Assembly: GCA_014695195.1 (NCBI GenBank)
Contig: JACJNW010000028.1
Span: forward strand, 744,001-808,000
Length of the DNA stretch: 64,000 nucleotides
Reading direction: 5' to 3'
Source of the DNA: Cyanobacteria bacterium FACHB-DQ100
GTDB taxonomy: Bacteria > Cyanobacteriota > Cyanobacteriia > Leptolyngbyales > Leptolyngbyaceae
The position numbers were made by a program, and so were the translations under genes. The notes under the pieces are model-generated. The model worked only from the letters and a program-made list of their open reading frames with translations, was not told the origin of the DNA and did not search any database. Positions 43,636 through 52,449 of the stretch are shown here, piece by piece (the stretch's first letter is position 1; each line of letters starts with the position of its first letter).

Positions 43636-45087
43636 ATGGCATCAGTTGTAACTTCTGAGATCTCTTTGTTTGAGCTTGTAGCGGGTTCAGCCTCAGCACC
43701 GCCAGTCATGCACGTCAGCCCAGTTACGTTCAAAGCGCTGATGAGTAGTTTAATCGATCTGCTCATCGATCAGGGTGAGCCAGCATTAGTGTGGGCAAAG
43801 TTGCCGAAAGGAGAAGCGTGGCAATTGGAGTTCGATCGCTATCTCGATCGACTGACCCCGCTTCAGCAAATCTTTTACTTTAAGAACCCGCGCGACGACC
43901 TTCCAGAACCCGCATTAGGACTGAAAGCGGAACTCGAACCCTCATTACCCGCCTATCCGATCCCCGCGCTGACTACGATTACCCTGCCGTTAGAGAGTAG
44001 CTTAAGAAAAGAATTTTTTTTGCTGATTTGGTCGAAGCAATTTTGCGGATTGCTGGTTGGGCATCGCGCTAGAGTGCCCAACCGCGAAGCAGATGCGCTA
44101 GGAACAAGCACGATCGACGAAGATGTCACCGAAAAAAAGCAGTCCCTGATGGCATTTCTAGTCATTGAGCCGGAAGTAATCCGGCAGGCGATCGCGGTGC
44201 TACAGCCGTTTGCGCCAAGAAGCGAAACGCTTCCAGAATCGAGTCCGCTTGATCTAGCCGTTATCAATCAGCTTTTAGCAAAACAGATTCAGCGACAAGA
44301 AGACCTGTGGCAGCGATCAAGTACGCATCGTCGGCAAGCTGAATTGGCAAATTTGCTCCAGCTTCAGAACGAGGAGCTAATTAGCACGATTCGATTAAAA
44401 GATGAGTTTTTGCACAACGTGGGGCAAGAGCTACGCACCCCGTTAACCAATATGAAGACAGCGCTGACGTTGCTCAATTCACCCACACTGAAACCTCAGC
44501 AAAAGCAGCGCTATATGGACTTGCTGGCAAGGGAGTGCGATCGGCAAAGTTCGCTGATCAAGAGCTTACTGGATCTGGTTAGTCTAGATCAGCTTGCAGA
44601 GCATCGGACGGCTCAGGCACTCCGGTTGAGCGAGATCGTTCCGGGCGTTGTCAGCACGTATCAACCTTTAGCAGAAGAGAAAGGAGTGAGGTTAGCGTAT
44701 GTCATTCCTGAAGAGCTGCCAGCGATCGCCTGTTTATCGATTTGGTTAAAGCAGATTGTCGTGAATTTGCTGCATAACGCGATCAAATTTACCCCGCGTG
44801 GCGGGCAAGTTTGGGTACGGGCGAAACAGCAGGGAGATTATATTCAGCTTGAGTTTCGCGATACGGGGATCGGGATTCCATCGACTGAAATCCCCAAGAT
44901 TTTCGATCGCTTTTATCGAGTTAGACAATCCGTGGATGATGATATGGGCGGTGCTGGCTTGGGATTGACGATCGTGCAGAAGTTGCTTCTACACTGTGGC
45001 GGCTCAATCACTGTGAAAAGCCGCATCGGGGAAGGATCAACGTTTAACGTCTTACTTCCGGTTTATCGCCACTCTGAGGAGAGCTGA
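43636..45087 (+). CDS. DICT-domain sensor histidine kinase with substituted H-box
   Basis: A 483-residue cytosolic protein. The N-terminal DICT sensory domain (about 1-200) starts SEISLFELVAGSASAPPVMH. A dimerisation helix follows with FLHNVGQELRTPLTNMKTAL, where the usual phosphoacceptor His of HELRTP is Q264. The ATPase domain looks intact (VVNLLHNAIKFTPRGG, FRDTGIGIPSTEIPKIFDRF, GAGLGLTIVQKLL). It may be a regulator without autophosphorylation, or it may use H260 four residues earlier. DICT domains occur in light-related cyanobacterial proteins; the ligand is unknown. Confidence 0.87.
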   Translation: MASVVTSEISLFELVAGSASAPPVMHVSPVTFKALMSSLIDLLIDQGEPALVWAKLPKGEAWQLEFDRYLDRLTPLQQIFYFKNPRDDLPEPALGLKAELEPSLPAYPIPALTTITLPLESSLRKEFFLLIWSKQFCGLLVGHRARVPNREADALGTSTIDEDVTEKKQSLMAFLVIEPEVIRQAIAVLQPFAPRSETLPESSPLDLAVINQLLAKQIQRQEDLWQRSSTHRRQAELANLLQLQNEELISTIRLKDEFLHNVGQELRTPLTNMKTALTLLNSPTLKPQQKQRYMDLLARECDRQSSLIKSLLDLVSLDQLAEHRTAQALRLSEIVPGVVSTYQPLAEEKGVRLAYVIPEELPAIACLSIWLKQIVVNLLHNAIKFTPRGGQVWVRAKQQGDYIQLEFRDTGIGIPSTEIPKIFDRFYRVRQSVDDDMGGAGLGLTIVQKLLLHCGGSITVKSRIGEGSTFNVLLPVYRHSEES

Positions 45088-45213
45088 GTCGCTTCTGCAT
45101 AGGGGCTGTGATGCAGAACGACTCTAGAACACGTTATCAATTATGATTCAGTGTTGAATTTTAGCGACGATCGTAGTAAACCTTAGGGGAAACTGCGAGA
45201 CATCATCCCCATT

Positions 45214-46032
45214 ATGCAAGAACGTTTAATCAGAACTCTTGTTCTATTTATTGTTCTAACGGTTCTTTTTGGCATTCTCGAACGGCTTTTCCCTAGCATT
45301 CCCAATCAGCCTAAATGGCGGCGTGGAGTGTGGCTCGATACGTTTTATTGGTTCTTCACGCCAATGGCGATTCAGATTTTAAGCATCATCTCGATCGCGC
45401 TGATATTTGTGCCGATTTACTTACTCTTGGGTCGCTCACTGGCTTGGCATGATGTTCTCGCGGGATACGGCCCAATTGCACAGTTGCCCTTGTGGCAGCA
45501 GGGATTACTCGCGATCGTCATGGGCGATTTTGTGGGCTACTGGACGCATCGCTGGCATCACACTCAGCAGCTTTGGGATTATCATGCGGTGCATCATAGT
45601 GCTGATACGATCGACTGGCTCACGGCGGTGCGTTTACATCCCGTCAACGATATTATCTCGCGAGTGTGTCAATCGTCCCCGGTTCTGCTGCTTGGGCTTT
45701 CTCCGATCGCGGTTGAAGCTTACGTGCCGCTGCTGTCTGCTTATGTTGCGTTCATCCATGCAAACGTGCGCTGGACATATGGGCCGCTTCGCTATCTGCT
45801 TGCGAGTCCAGCGTTTCATCGTTGGCATCACACGACGGACGAGGACGGGCAGGGCAAAAACTTTGCGGGATTGTTTCCCATTTTTGATGTGATTTTTGGG
45901 ACGTTTTATATGCCTTGTGGTAGACAGCCCCAGAATTTTGGTATCGCTGGAGAAACGATTCCGGAGAATTTTCGCTCTCATCTGCTTTATCCGTTCCGCA
46001 ATTGGCGACAGGCGAAAAGGGTTGCTGAGTGA
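45214..46032 (+). CDS. Fatty acid hydroxylase/sterol desaturase superfamily protein
   Basis: A 272-residue integral membrane di-iron enzyme. Histidine clusters are HRWHHTQQLWDYHAVHHS and HRWHHTTDEDGQGKNFAG, ending FPIFDVIFGTFYMP. Four hydrophobic helices are visible (LVLFIVLTVLFGIL and others). The lipid or sterol substrate is unknown. It has its own start with 126 bases upstream. Confidence 0.88.
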   Translation: MQERLIRTLVLFIVLTVLFGILERLFPSIPNQPKWRRGVWLDTFYWFFTPMAIQILSIISIALIFVPIYLLLGRSLAWHDVLAGYGPIAQLPLWQQGLLAIVMGDFVGYWTHRWHHTQQLWDYHAVHHSADTIDWLTAVRLHPVNDIISRVCQSSPVLLLGLSPIAVEAYVPLLSAYVAFIHANVRWTYGPLRYLLASPAFHRWHHTTDEDGQGKNFAGLFPIFDVIFGTFYMPCGRQPQNFGIAGETIPENFRSHLLYPFRNWRQAKRVAE

Positions 46033-46074
46033 TGCGGTAATGCTACATCTCTAACGACTCGCTACGGATCTGGG

Positions 46075-46121
46075 AGAGACGCGATTAGAAGCTTCGCTGC
46101 ACCTACGGTGTTCGCGTCTCT
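46075..46121. repeat. Hairpin with GAGACGCG arms
   Basis: Ten-base arms AGAGACGCGA and TCGCGTCTCT around a 27-base loop. It resembles palindromic repeats common between genes in filamentous cyanobacteria; possibly also a terminator of the hydroxylase gene. Confidence 0.5.
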
Positions 46122-46183
46122 AGGCGGGACTGGTGGGTTGTAGAACTTTTGGAGACTGGTATAAAACGATCGCTCCAATGAAA

Positions 46184-46209
46184 AACTCCGGGTTAAGATT
46201 CCCGGAGTT
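46184..46209 (-). terminator. Terminator of the DUF1825 gene
   Basis: AACTCCGGG and CCCGGAGTT with an eight-base loop; on the minus strand the stem is followed by TTTTTCATTG. It lies 14 bases past the DUF1825 stop. Confidence 0.8.
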
Positions 46210-46222
46210 CTCGTAAAGTGAT

Positions 46223-46540
46223 TTATTTTTCAATTTCGGATTTCATTCGGGCTAGCGTTAACGCCATTTGATCAAACATCTGCTGGGGAGTCATCCCAAA
46301 CTGCCCCAACTGAGTTTTAAGCTGCTCAACGGTCATCTGAGCGGAGAAATCCTCGGAAAGCTCAAAGCGCTTCATAAAAACCTTGTAGCGATCCATAATG
46401 GCTTCCATCTGCTCAATGTACATCAGCTTGCCTTCACGATCGAACTTGCCATAACTACTGCCAAGCTGAACCAACGATTGATAGTCGTGGAATAGTTTTT
46501 TCGCTTCTTCTTGAACAATCTCGGAGTCAAAGAATCCCAT
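46223..46540 (-). CDS. DUF1825 family protein
   Basis: A 105-residue, highly helical protein (MGFFDSEIVQEEAKKLFHDY, GKLMYIEQMEAIMDRYKVFM, SAQMTVEQLKTQLGQFGMTP) of the cyanobacterial DUF1825 family. It is soluble with no known function; distribution suggests a core cyanobacterial role. It has its own terminator and is divergent from the TM2 gene. Confidence 0.88.
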   Translation of the reverse strand: MGFFDSEIVQEEAKKLFHDYQSLVQLGSSYGKFDREGKLMYIEQMEAIMDRYKVFMKRFELSEDFSAQMTVEQLKTQLGQFGMTPQQMFDQMALTLARMKSEIEK

Positions 46541-46731
46541 TGCCTTAATCTGAGGTCACGCAGGACGCGGTAAATAATAGTTGCACAGGTGGTGCCTAAA
46601 TTCATCATATTCCACGTCTTTCGCCGGTGTAAGTAGTGTTTTCACTACCTGAGTCGATCGAACAGGAATCAAATGTCTGCAACTGTGCCATTCTTCGCTA
46701 TATTGAATCCACGCTAATTGCAGTAAAACAT

Positions 46732-47133
46732 ATGTTCAGTCAACCAAAAAGCCGAAGAGTTGCCGCGCTGTTAGCGATCGTCGGGGTTGTGCCGATCGTC
46801 GGTGGTTTTCATTTAGTCGGCTTACACAAACTCTATTTGGGACAACGCTGGTGGTGCTTGGTTTATCTTGCACTCGCGCTCACTGGAAGTAAAATTGCCT
46901 GGATTGCAGGGCTATTTGATGCGGTGTTTTACTTGATTCAGAATCCAGATGAGTTCGACGTGAATTTTAATGATGAAGCGGTGTCCGAAATAGGGACAAT
47001 TAGCCTGCAATCGAACTCAGTCGTCACCGTTTCTGAAAGTTTGCGAGAACTCGATCAGCTCCGGCAAGATGGTTTAATTTCAGAATACGAGTTTGAACAA
47101 AAACGACGAAAACTCCTCGATCGTATTAAATAG
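46732..47133 (+). CDS. TM2-like membrane protein with C-terminal SHOCT-type helix
   Basis: A 133-residue protein from the ATG at 46732; the frame is open from 46636 but the extra part looks non-coding. It has two membrane helices with the TM2 pattern (GGFHLVGLHKLYLGQRWW, VYLALALTGSKIAWIAGLFD) and a C-terminal SHOCT-like motif (LRELDQLRQDGLISEYEFEQ). Function unknown. The HhH gene follows two bases later. Confidence 0.8.
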   Translation: MFSQPKSRRVAALLAIVGVVPIVGGFHLVGLHKLYLGQRWWCLVYLALALTGSKIAWIAGLFDAVFYLIQNPDEFDVNFNDEAVSEIGTISLQSNSVVTVSESLRELDQLRQDGLISEYEFEQKRRKLLDRIK

Positions 47134-47135
47134 CG

Positions 47136-47654
47136 ATGCTCAATTGGTTCTCTTCTGCGCTGTTGAAGTCCAAAATTCAGAATGATCCGTATTATCGGTT
47201 TCAAACATTGGCTGAGATTCGGATTGCAGCGGACTTGGGCATTCAAATCGATGTGAATCAGGCGGGTGTCGATGATTGGCTAAGATTGCCAGGGTTATCC
47301 ATTCATCAAGCGAAAACTTTGACGCAACTGAGCGAGTTGGGAGTGCAATTTCTCTGCGTCGAAGATGTTGCAGCCGCATTAGGATTATCTCTTCAGCGCT
47401 TGAAGCCGTTAGAACCGGTGATGAAATTCTGCTATTACGATCCTGAGAGTTTGCATCAGATTCAGCGAGTGAACTTGAACATGGCAACGGCGATAGAACT
47501 CACTCAGATTCCACAAATCCGATCGGTACTCGCACGAGCGATCGTCCGCAATCGTCAATCTCAAGGCAGCTATAAAGACCTCGTAGATCTACAACAGCGC
47601 CTTTCGCTACCAAATCATTTAATTGCAGAATTGATGCACTATTTACGGTTTTGA
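47136..47654 (+). CDS. Helix-hairpin-helix (ComEA-like) protein
   Basis: A 172-residue protein with HhH motifs typical of DNA-binding ComEA-like proteins: DDWLRLPGLSIHQAKTLTQL and LNMATAIELTQIPQIRSVLA followed by RNRQSQGSYKDLVDLQQRL. It starts two bases after the TM2 gene, so cotranscription is likely. No signal peptide is seen, which differs from exported ComEA used in DNA uptake. Confidence 0.8.
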   Translation: MLNWFSSALLKSKIQNDPYYRFQTLAEIRIAADLGIQIDVNQAGVDDWLRLPGLSIHQAKTLTQLSELGVQFLCVEDVAAALGLSLQRLKPLEPVMKFCYYDPESLHQIQRVNLNMATAIELTQIPQIRSVLARAIVRNRQSQGSYKDLVDLQQRLSLPNHLIAELMHYLRF

Positions 47655-47722
47655 ACAGCAATCAGGCACGCAATTCAGACGCAAATTCAGACACAATGTA
47701 GAAAACCGATCGTAAAACTGCG

Positions 47723-48295
47723 ATGACTCAGGCAAAATCTAAATTTTCTAGTTTTGAAGAGTATCTAGCCTACGATGATGATACAGACCAGCTGTACGAA
47801 TTAGTGGATGGGGAGCTAGTTGCGTTGCCGCCTGAGTCGGGTCGAAATAGTCAAATTCTTATGTTGATCATTCTGGCGATCGCTCCGCTCATTGATCCGC
47901 GCAGAATTCGAGTTCGGGGGTTAGAACTGGAAGTTCGAGGTAATCCGAGAAATCGCTTCCCTGATTTAACAATTCTCCACGAAGAACATATCGAACAGTT
48001 ACAGCGCCGAGATACGATTCGACTTTCGATGCGCCCTCCTTTGTTGGTTATTGAAATCGTCAGTCCAGGCGAAGCAAATCGAGCCAGAGATTACAGCGAC
48101 AAGCGTAACCAATATCAAGACCGTGGTATTCCTGAGTATTGGGTTGTTGACCCTCAAACGCAAGCTGTAACAGTATTAAAGCTAAACGAATCTGGAATTT
48201 ACATCGAGCTTGGTGTCTTTCAGAACGACCAGCGCATTGAATCCCTTCTATTCCCAGAATTCAATCTGACTCCAGCACAGATGTTTGCGGCATGA
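47723..48295 (+). CDS. Uma2-family (DUF820) endonuclease-like protein
   Basis: A 190-residue PD-(D/E)xK-fold protein. Presumed active residues are the Asp in NRFPDLTIL, Glu in LLVIEIVSPG and Lys in YSDKRNQYQDRGIPEYWVVD. The start MTQAKSKFSSFEEYLAYDDD is very close to the copy at 9067-9669. Its stop overlaps the trm1 start by four bases (ATGA). Confidence 0.85.
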   Translation: MTQAKSKFSSFEEYLAYDDDTDQLYELVDGELVALPPESGRNSQILMLIILAIAPLIDPRRIRVRGLELEVRGNPRNRFPDLTILHEEHIEQLQRRDTIRLSMRPPLLVIEIVSPGEANRARDYSDKRNQYQDRGIPEYWVVDPQTQAVTVLKLNESGIYIELGVFQNDQRIESLLFPEFNLTPAQMFAA

Positions 48296-49389
48296 CGATC
48301 GAGGGAAAAGCCACGTTCAATGTCGGCAGTGCGTTCTACAATCCCAACGCTGCGATCGTCAGAGATTTAGCGGTACTTGCCGCTGCCGTCTATCGGCGCG
48401 ATCGCGGACAGTTGCGGGTGTTGGATGCGATGGCGGGTTGCGGAGTGCGATCGCTGCGGTACGTCCTTGAAAGTCAGGCAGATTTCGTTTGGGCAAATGA
48501 TAGTAATTCAGACATTCAAACCGTGTTACGCGAGAATCTAGCGGTACTCAAGCCAGAACAGTATCAGGTGAGCGATCGTGATGCGATTCGAGTATTTTTT
48601 GAGTGTTATAACCGTCAGGATTACTTTGATTTAGTGGATGTCGATGGGTTTGGCTCTCCGGTTCCGTTTGTTTCTGCAAGTCTGAGCGCTTGTGCAATTG
48701 GAGGATTAATCTATCTCACCAGTACAGATGGGCGCACTGTGACCGGACGCGCTCCAGAAAACTGTGTTGCAGATTACGGAGCTTATGCGCGAATTCATCC
48801 GGCAGCGCATGAACAGGGATTGAGACTGATTCTGGGAACTGTTCAACAACAAGCGGCTGCTCGCGGAATGGGTGTAAAGCCTGTATTTTCTTATTTCACC
48901 GGACAAACTTACCGAGTCATGGTGCGATTGGTTTCCTCGATCGAACTCACCGAGCAGAACTATGGATTTCTAGGCTTTTGTCATGAGTGCGGTACTTATC
49001 AACCTGTCGAATGGCGCAAGTTAGGTCGAGCGCAGTGTAGGAATGAGGGTCGATCGCTGGTGCTGAGCGGGGCAATGTGGTTAGGTAATCTACACGATCG
49101 ACATCAGATCGCTCGCATGATTGAACTGGCAAATGCCTGGAATTGGTCATCGCAAGTTCGATTACTGGAATTGATGCAGGCGGAAGCAGAAATGCCGCCG
49201 TACTTCTACACGCTGGGCGAAATTGGACGACGCGGAAAATTAGACATTCCCAAATCAAGTTATCTGATTCAAACGCTGCAAAATTGGGGATATCGAGCCA
49301 GTTTAAGTCACGTCGAGCGAGAAGCAATTAAAACAGATGCAGATTTACCGACTTGCATTCGGGCGGCAAAGTCTTTTGCGATCGAGTAA
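48292..49389 (+). CDS. trm1: Trm1-type tRNA (guanine-26,N2) dimethyltransferase
   Basis: A 365-residue SAM enzyme that methylates N2 of G26 (and G27 in some bacteria) in tRNA. The N-terminus EGKATFNVGSAFYNPNAAIV, the SAM motif VLDAMAGCGVRSLRYVLE, the catalytic LVDVDGFGSPVPFVSAS and the C-terminal domain (YFTGQTYRVMVRL, FLGFCHECGTYQP, PPYFYTLGEIGRRGKLDIPK) match Trm1. Mainly an archaeal/eukaryotic family, known in few bacteria including cyanobacteria. Translationally coupled to the Uma2 gene. Confidence 0.92.
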   Translation: MTIEGKATFNVGSAFYNPNAAIVRDLAVLAAAVYRRDRGQLRVLDAMAGCGVRSLRYVLESQADFVWANDSNSDIQTVLRENLAVLKPEQYQVSDRDAIRVFFECYNRQDYFDLVDVDGFGSPVPFVSASLSACAIGGLIYLTSTDGRTVTGRAPENCVADYGAYARIHPAAHEQGLRLILGTVQQQAAARGMGVKPVFSYFTGQTYRVMVRLVSSIELTEQNYGFLGFCHECGTYQPVEWRKLGRAQCRNEGRSLVLSGAMWLGNLHDRHQIARMIELANAWNWSSQVRLLELMQAEAEMPPYFYTLGEIGRRGKLDIPKSSYLIQTLQNWGYRASLSHVEREAIKTDADLPTCIRAAKSFAIE

Positions 49390-49838
49390 ACAATCGGGTA
49401 AACCGAAGTTGACTAAACCGCGAAGGACAGATTACCCTGGAGCTAGGAATGACCAAAAGTTAAGTTTTTTGGGTTCCGATCGCTCTCAAGCAAAGAAAGC
49501 AATTTTGGGTTAAGTTTTGGAATTGCTTTCGCGCCCAAAAGCAGTAAACACGGTGGTTTTATGCACTATCTAAAAGAAGTTCCAGACATATAGCGGGCAT
49601 TGCTACAGCCTCGTCGGGAAGCACAATTTAGTGATTTGCAATTAGAGTTTGAGCCATTTTAATCGTTGTTTTCTGATGTGTTCTGCATAACATATCAGGA
49701 TTAGTGGTTTTGATGTTTTTTCTGATTTTCTAGTGATTGGTGCAATTTCGTGATTGCATCCAGCACTCTGTTGTGCGACTGAATACTTTTACATTCGAAG
49801 ATCCGTATTTTGTAGCATTTGAAAAAGGAAAAGTTTGT
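49390..49838. other. Intergenic region with hairpin and a possible gene remnant
   Basis: Arms AAAGCAATT and AATTGCTTT at about 49495-49530 may terminate trm1. At about 49590-49662 a short open stretch (ALLQPRREAQFSDLQLEFEP) without start looks like the tail of a decayed gene. Nothing else is supported. Confidence 0.35.
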
Positions 49839-50303
49839 ATGTTATCCGTTGATGTAAATGTTGCTTATCGCATTGCAACATCGAAAGACGTGGATGTTTT
49901 ACTCGAATTGGTTCAAGAGTTTCATCAAATTGAAAAACTACCGTTCGATCCGGTTCTCGATCGTGGTTCGCTCCAGCAATTTCTCAGTAATCCTGCGCTC
50001 GGTCGAGTTTGGTTAATTACCGAGCGCAATCAGGTTATCGGTTACGTTGCTGTAACCTTTAGCTATAGCATTGAATTTCGCGGTCTCGGTGCTTATATCG
50101 ATGAGTTGTATCTCCGTTCTGCCTATCGAGGACAGGGCATCGGTACTCAGACGCTGAAGTTTGTTGAGCGGTTTTGCCGATCGCAGAACATTCCCTCGAT
50201 CTCCTTATCTGTCCACGATGATAATGAACGCGCCTATAAGGTGTATCGCAAAGCAGGATACGACGATCGCGGCTATCAAGTGATGATGAAAGCAATCGCG
50301 TAA
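49839..50303 (+). CDS. GNAT-family N-acetyltransferase
   Basis: A 154-residue acetyltransferase from the ATG at 49839 (MLSVDVNVAYRIATSKDVDV); the frame is open from 49737, but the extension is A+T rich and unconserved-looking. The acetyl-CoA site is ELYLRSAYRGQGIGTQTL, followed by LSVHDDNERAYKVYRKAGY. The substrate is unknown. It ends one base from the convergent acyltransferase stop. Confidence 0.85.
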   Translation: MLSVDVNVAYRIATSKDVDVLLELVQEFHQIEKLPFDPVLDRGSLQQFLSNPALGRVWLITERNQVIGYVAVTFSYSIEFRGLGAYIDELYLRSAYRGQGIGTQTLKFVERFCRSQNIPSISLSVHDDNERAYKVYRKAGYDDRGYQVMMKAIA

Positions 50304-50304
50304 A

Positions 50305-51732
50305 TCAAACCTTTGATAACGCCTGATCTTGCTTCAAATCATTTTGATTCACCCAGATCGATCGCTGACCGTTAGAAATCCGGCATAGATAGAACGCTTT
50401 ATCGTGGATTACCTGCTCGACATTCAGAATTGTCCAGCCTGGTTTTCCACGGTAAAGCACAGCTTCTCCGACTCTAGGAACCCAAGAGCCGATCTTATGA
50501 GTTGGAGTCAATCTTGCATCGGTGTAATGCCAAAGCGCGATCGCTCCTCGCTCAATCCAGGGTGTGACCCGATCTGCGATCACCGCCAAAATCAAGGTTC
50601 CAACGACCATCAATGGCAACACCTGATAGTACAAATCAAGCTGATTGCGAACATACAAATTTAAGGTTCGATCGACCACAAAATTATGAATCAGAAAATA
50701 ACTATAGCTATGAGTACCCAGCCATACCATCACAGTGCCTAGCTTGAGACGATCGCTCAGGAATCGGAACACCACCATGCAACAGAGTGTTAGCCCGATC
50801 GCTAAGAGAAAATCATCAAAAATCCAACCCAATCGATAGAACTGAGCCACAAAACCGATCGCATATAGGCTCAGTCCGATCAACAATGCTCTCGAAGACC
50901 GCCAGAAAATTGCACCCTTTCCTTGCACATACTGACGCGCTACAACCATGCCTAAAACGAAGGTACTGAGCTTCGCAATGAAATGCACAAAGGGTTGCCA
51001 ACCTGCTGCCGCACCGACGATCGCATAAGTCGGATGTCCCCCAAAAACAAACACCCCGAACGCACGATAGATAAACGTGACCGCCGTTGCCACAAGCAGT
51101 AAGTTGCGCGATCCCCAGCGATTCATCAAATACCAAAGCACCGGAAACACTAAAGCAAAGCTCAGAATCAGGGGCACAAACCACCAAGGGCCACTGGTGG
51201 GTAGCAACAAATCGCCGCCGTAATCAAACAAAATCGGAAACGACATTCCCGCAAAAGTATGCCACGCATCCGGGATATAGCTATTGGTTGTTTTCCCAAC
51301 AATCCACAGCACCGGATACGATAGCCACGCAACTGTCCAGAACGGCAACAGAATCCGCAGCAATCTGCGTTTGAGAAATCGTCCCACCTCGATCGGCTTG
51401 CCCTTCAGAGACAGCACCAAACTAAAGCCACTCACCAACACAAACACATCGACAAACTGATAGCCAAACCAAATCGGCAAGCTCAACGCTTGAGTGATCC
51501 AACTCTCTCCGAGTTGGCGAGTGGCTGCAAAAAGCTGCTGCATATTTGCAATCAGTCCCGTCGGCTGAGGCGTAAAGGCATAGCGCGTGAACAATAGCTG
51601 AGCATGGTAAAACAGCAGCAACGCCGCCGCAAAGATCCGGATGCCTTCTAACCACGCCAACCGCCTTAATCCTTTTGACTCAGCCATTCGTTCTCTCCAC
51701 TCAACTGCTGCATTGCTTGACGATCGTTCCAC
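50305..51732 (-). CDS. Acyltransferase-3 family membrane protein with C-terminal extension
   Basis: A 475-residue protein with about ten membrane helices and the start WLEGIRIFAAALLLFYHAQL, the acyltransferase-3 signature with catalytic-type His. Later parts include DVFVLVSGFSLVLSLKGKPI, TSGPWWFVPLILSFALVFPV and SYSYFLIHNFVVDRTL. The last about 85 residues form a soluble SH3-like tail (KIGSWVPRVGEAVLYRGKPG). It may O-acylate exopolysaccharide or lipid. An alternative start is M16 (51687). Confidence 0.83.
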   Translation of the reverse strand: MERSSSNAAVEWRERMAESKGLRRLAWLEGIRIFAAALLLFYHAQLLFTRYAFTPQPTGLIANMQQLFAATRQLGESWITQALSLPIWFGYQFVDVFVLVSGFSLVLSLKGKPIEVGRFLKRRLLRILLPFWTVAWLSYPVLWIVGKTTNSYIPDAWHTFAGMSFPILFDYGGDLLLPTSGPWWFVPLILSFALVFPVLWYLMNRWGSRNLLLVATAVTFIYRAFGVFVFGGHPTYAIVGAAAGWQPFVHFIAKLSTFVLGMVVARQYVQGKGAIFWRSSRALLIGLSLYAIGFVAQFYRLGWIFDDFLLAIGLTLCCMVVFRFLSDRLKLGTVMVWLGTHSYSYFLIHNFVVDRTLNLYVRNQLDLYYQVLPLMVVGTLILAVIADRVTPWIERGAIALWHYTDARLTPTHKIGSWVPRVGEAVLYRGKPGWTILNVEQVIHDKAFYLCRISNGQRSIWVNQNDLKQDQALSKV

Positions 51733-52101
51733 CGCTTAAGTTTCTCTGGCGTTTGGGTGCAGTGTCTCGTCAGCCTGCCACTCTATCACCTCTTTGATTA
51801 CTCAACGTTAACAGTGAGTTTATAGAAGTTCATCTCGCACAAGAAAGACTAATGGGACACTGAGCGAATACGGAAGGTAGATCAGCTTAAACTCTCTGCG
51901 CCCAATGTTCTATCCATATTCTATCCATCCGGAGTGACGGACATTACTCATATAACAAGAATAACGCTCGTATAAAACAACACCATTACCCGTGAATTTA
52001 CTCATTGAAATTAGGAAGAGAAAATAAAAATCCCCAATTCCACCGTGTAGATCCTTGAATAAATCCGATTCAATCTGTGCAAGACATACGAGATCCTCAT
52101 T
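51733..52101. other. Intergenic region
   Basis: About 370 bases between divergent genes, with no ORF I can support. It presumably holds both promoters. Confidence 0.4.
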
Positions 52102-52398
52102 ATGAAAATTCGATTCACCCCCAAAGACTTATCAGTGCTCGAAGACTTTCGGATCGATCGATTAAGACAGCTTTATGTTCAAACGTTGTCCGGCTGCGCC
52201 CTAGAACTGAAATTTAATACCCTCTTAATTCACTGCTCAGAACCCTGGTGCGTTGATCAGGTCATGGAAGAACTCGATCGCCTTGTCAAAGCCTCATGGA
52301 TTGTCTTAGGCGTGAAATCCGTCTCAATCTGCTACGCCACTGAAGAAGTCTGTCGGATTAACACTCGCGCTCGTCAGCAAAAGTGCATCACAAGCTAA
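52102..52398 (+). CDS. Small conserved-looking hypothetical protein
   Basis: A 98-residue soluble protein (MKIRFTPKDLSVLEDFRIDR ... LIHCSEPWCVDQVMEELDRL) with a mixed alpha/beta pattern and five cysteines. A family is not recognised. It lies 51 bases before thiD and may be cotranscribed with it. Confidence 0.65.
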   Translation: MKIRFTPKDLSVLEDFRIDRLRQLYVQTLSGCALELKFNTLLIHCSEPWCVDQVMEELDRLVKASWIVLGVKSVSICYATEEVCRINTRARQQKCITS

Positions 52399-52449
52399 GG
52401 ACATTCGCCGTTTACCATAGAGCATAGAGCCTTTGGGTAAACGAAAACG

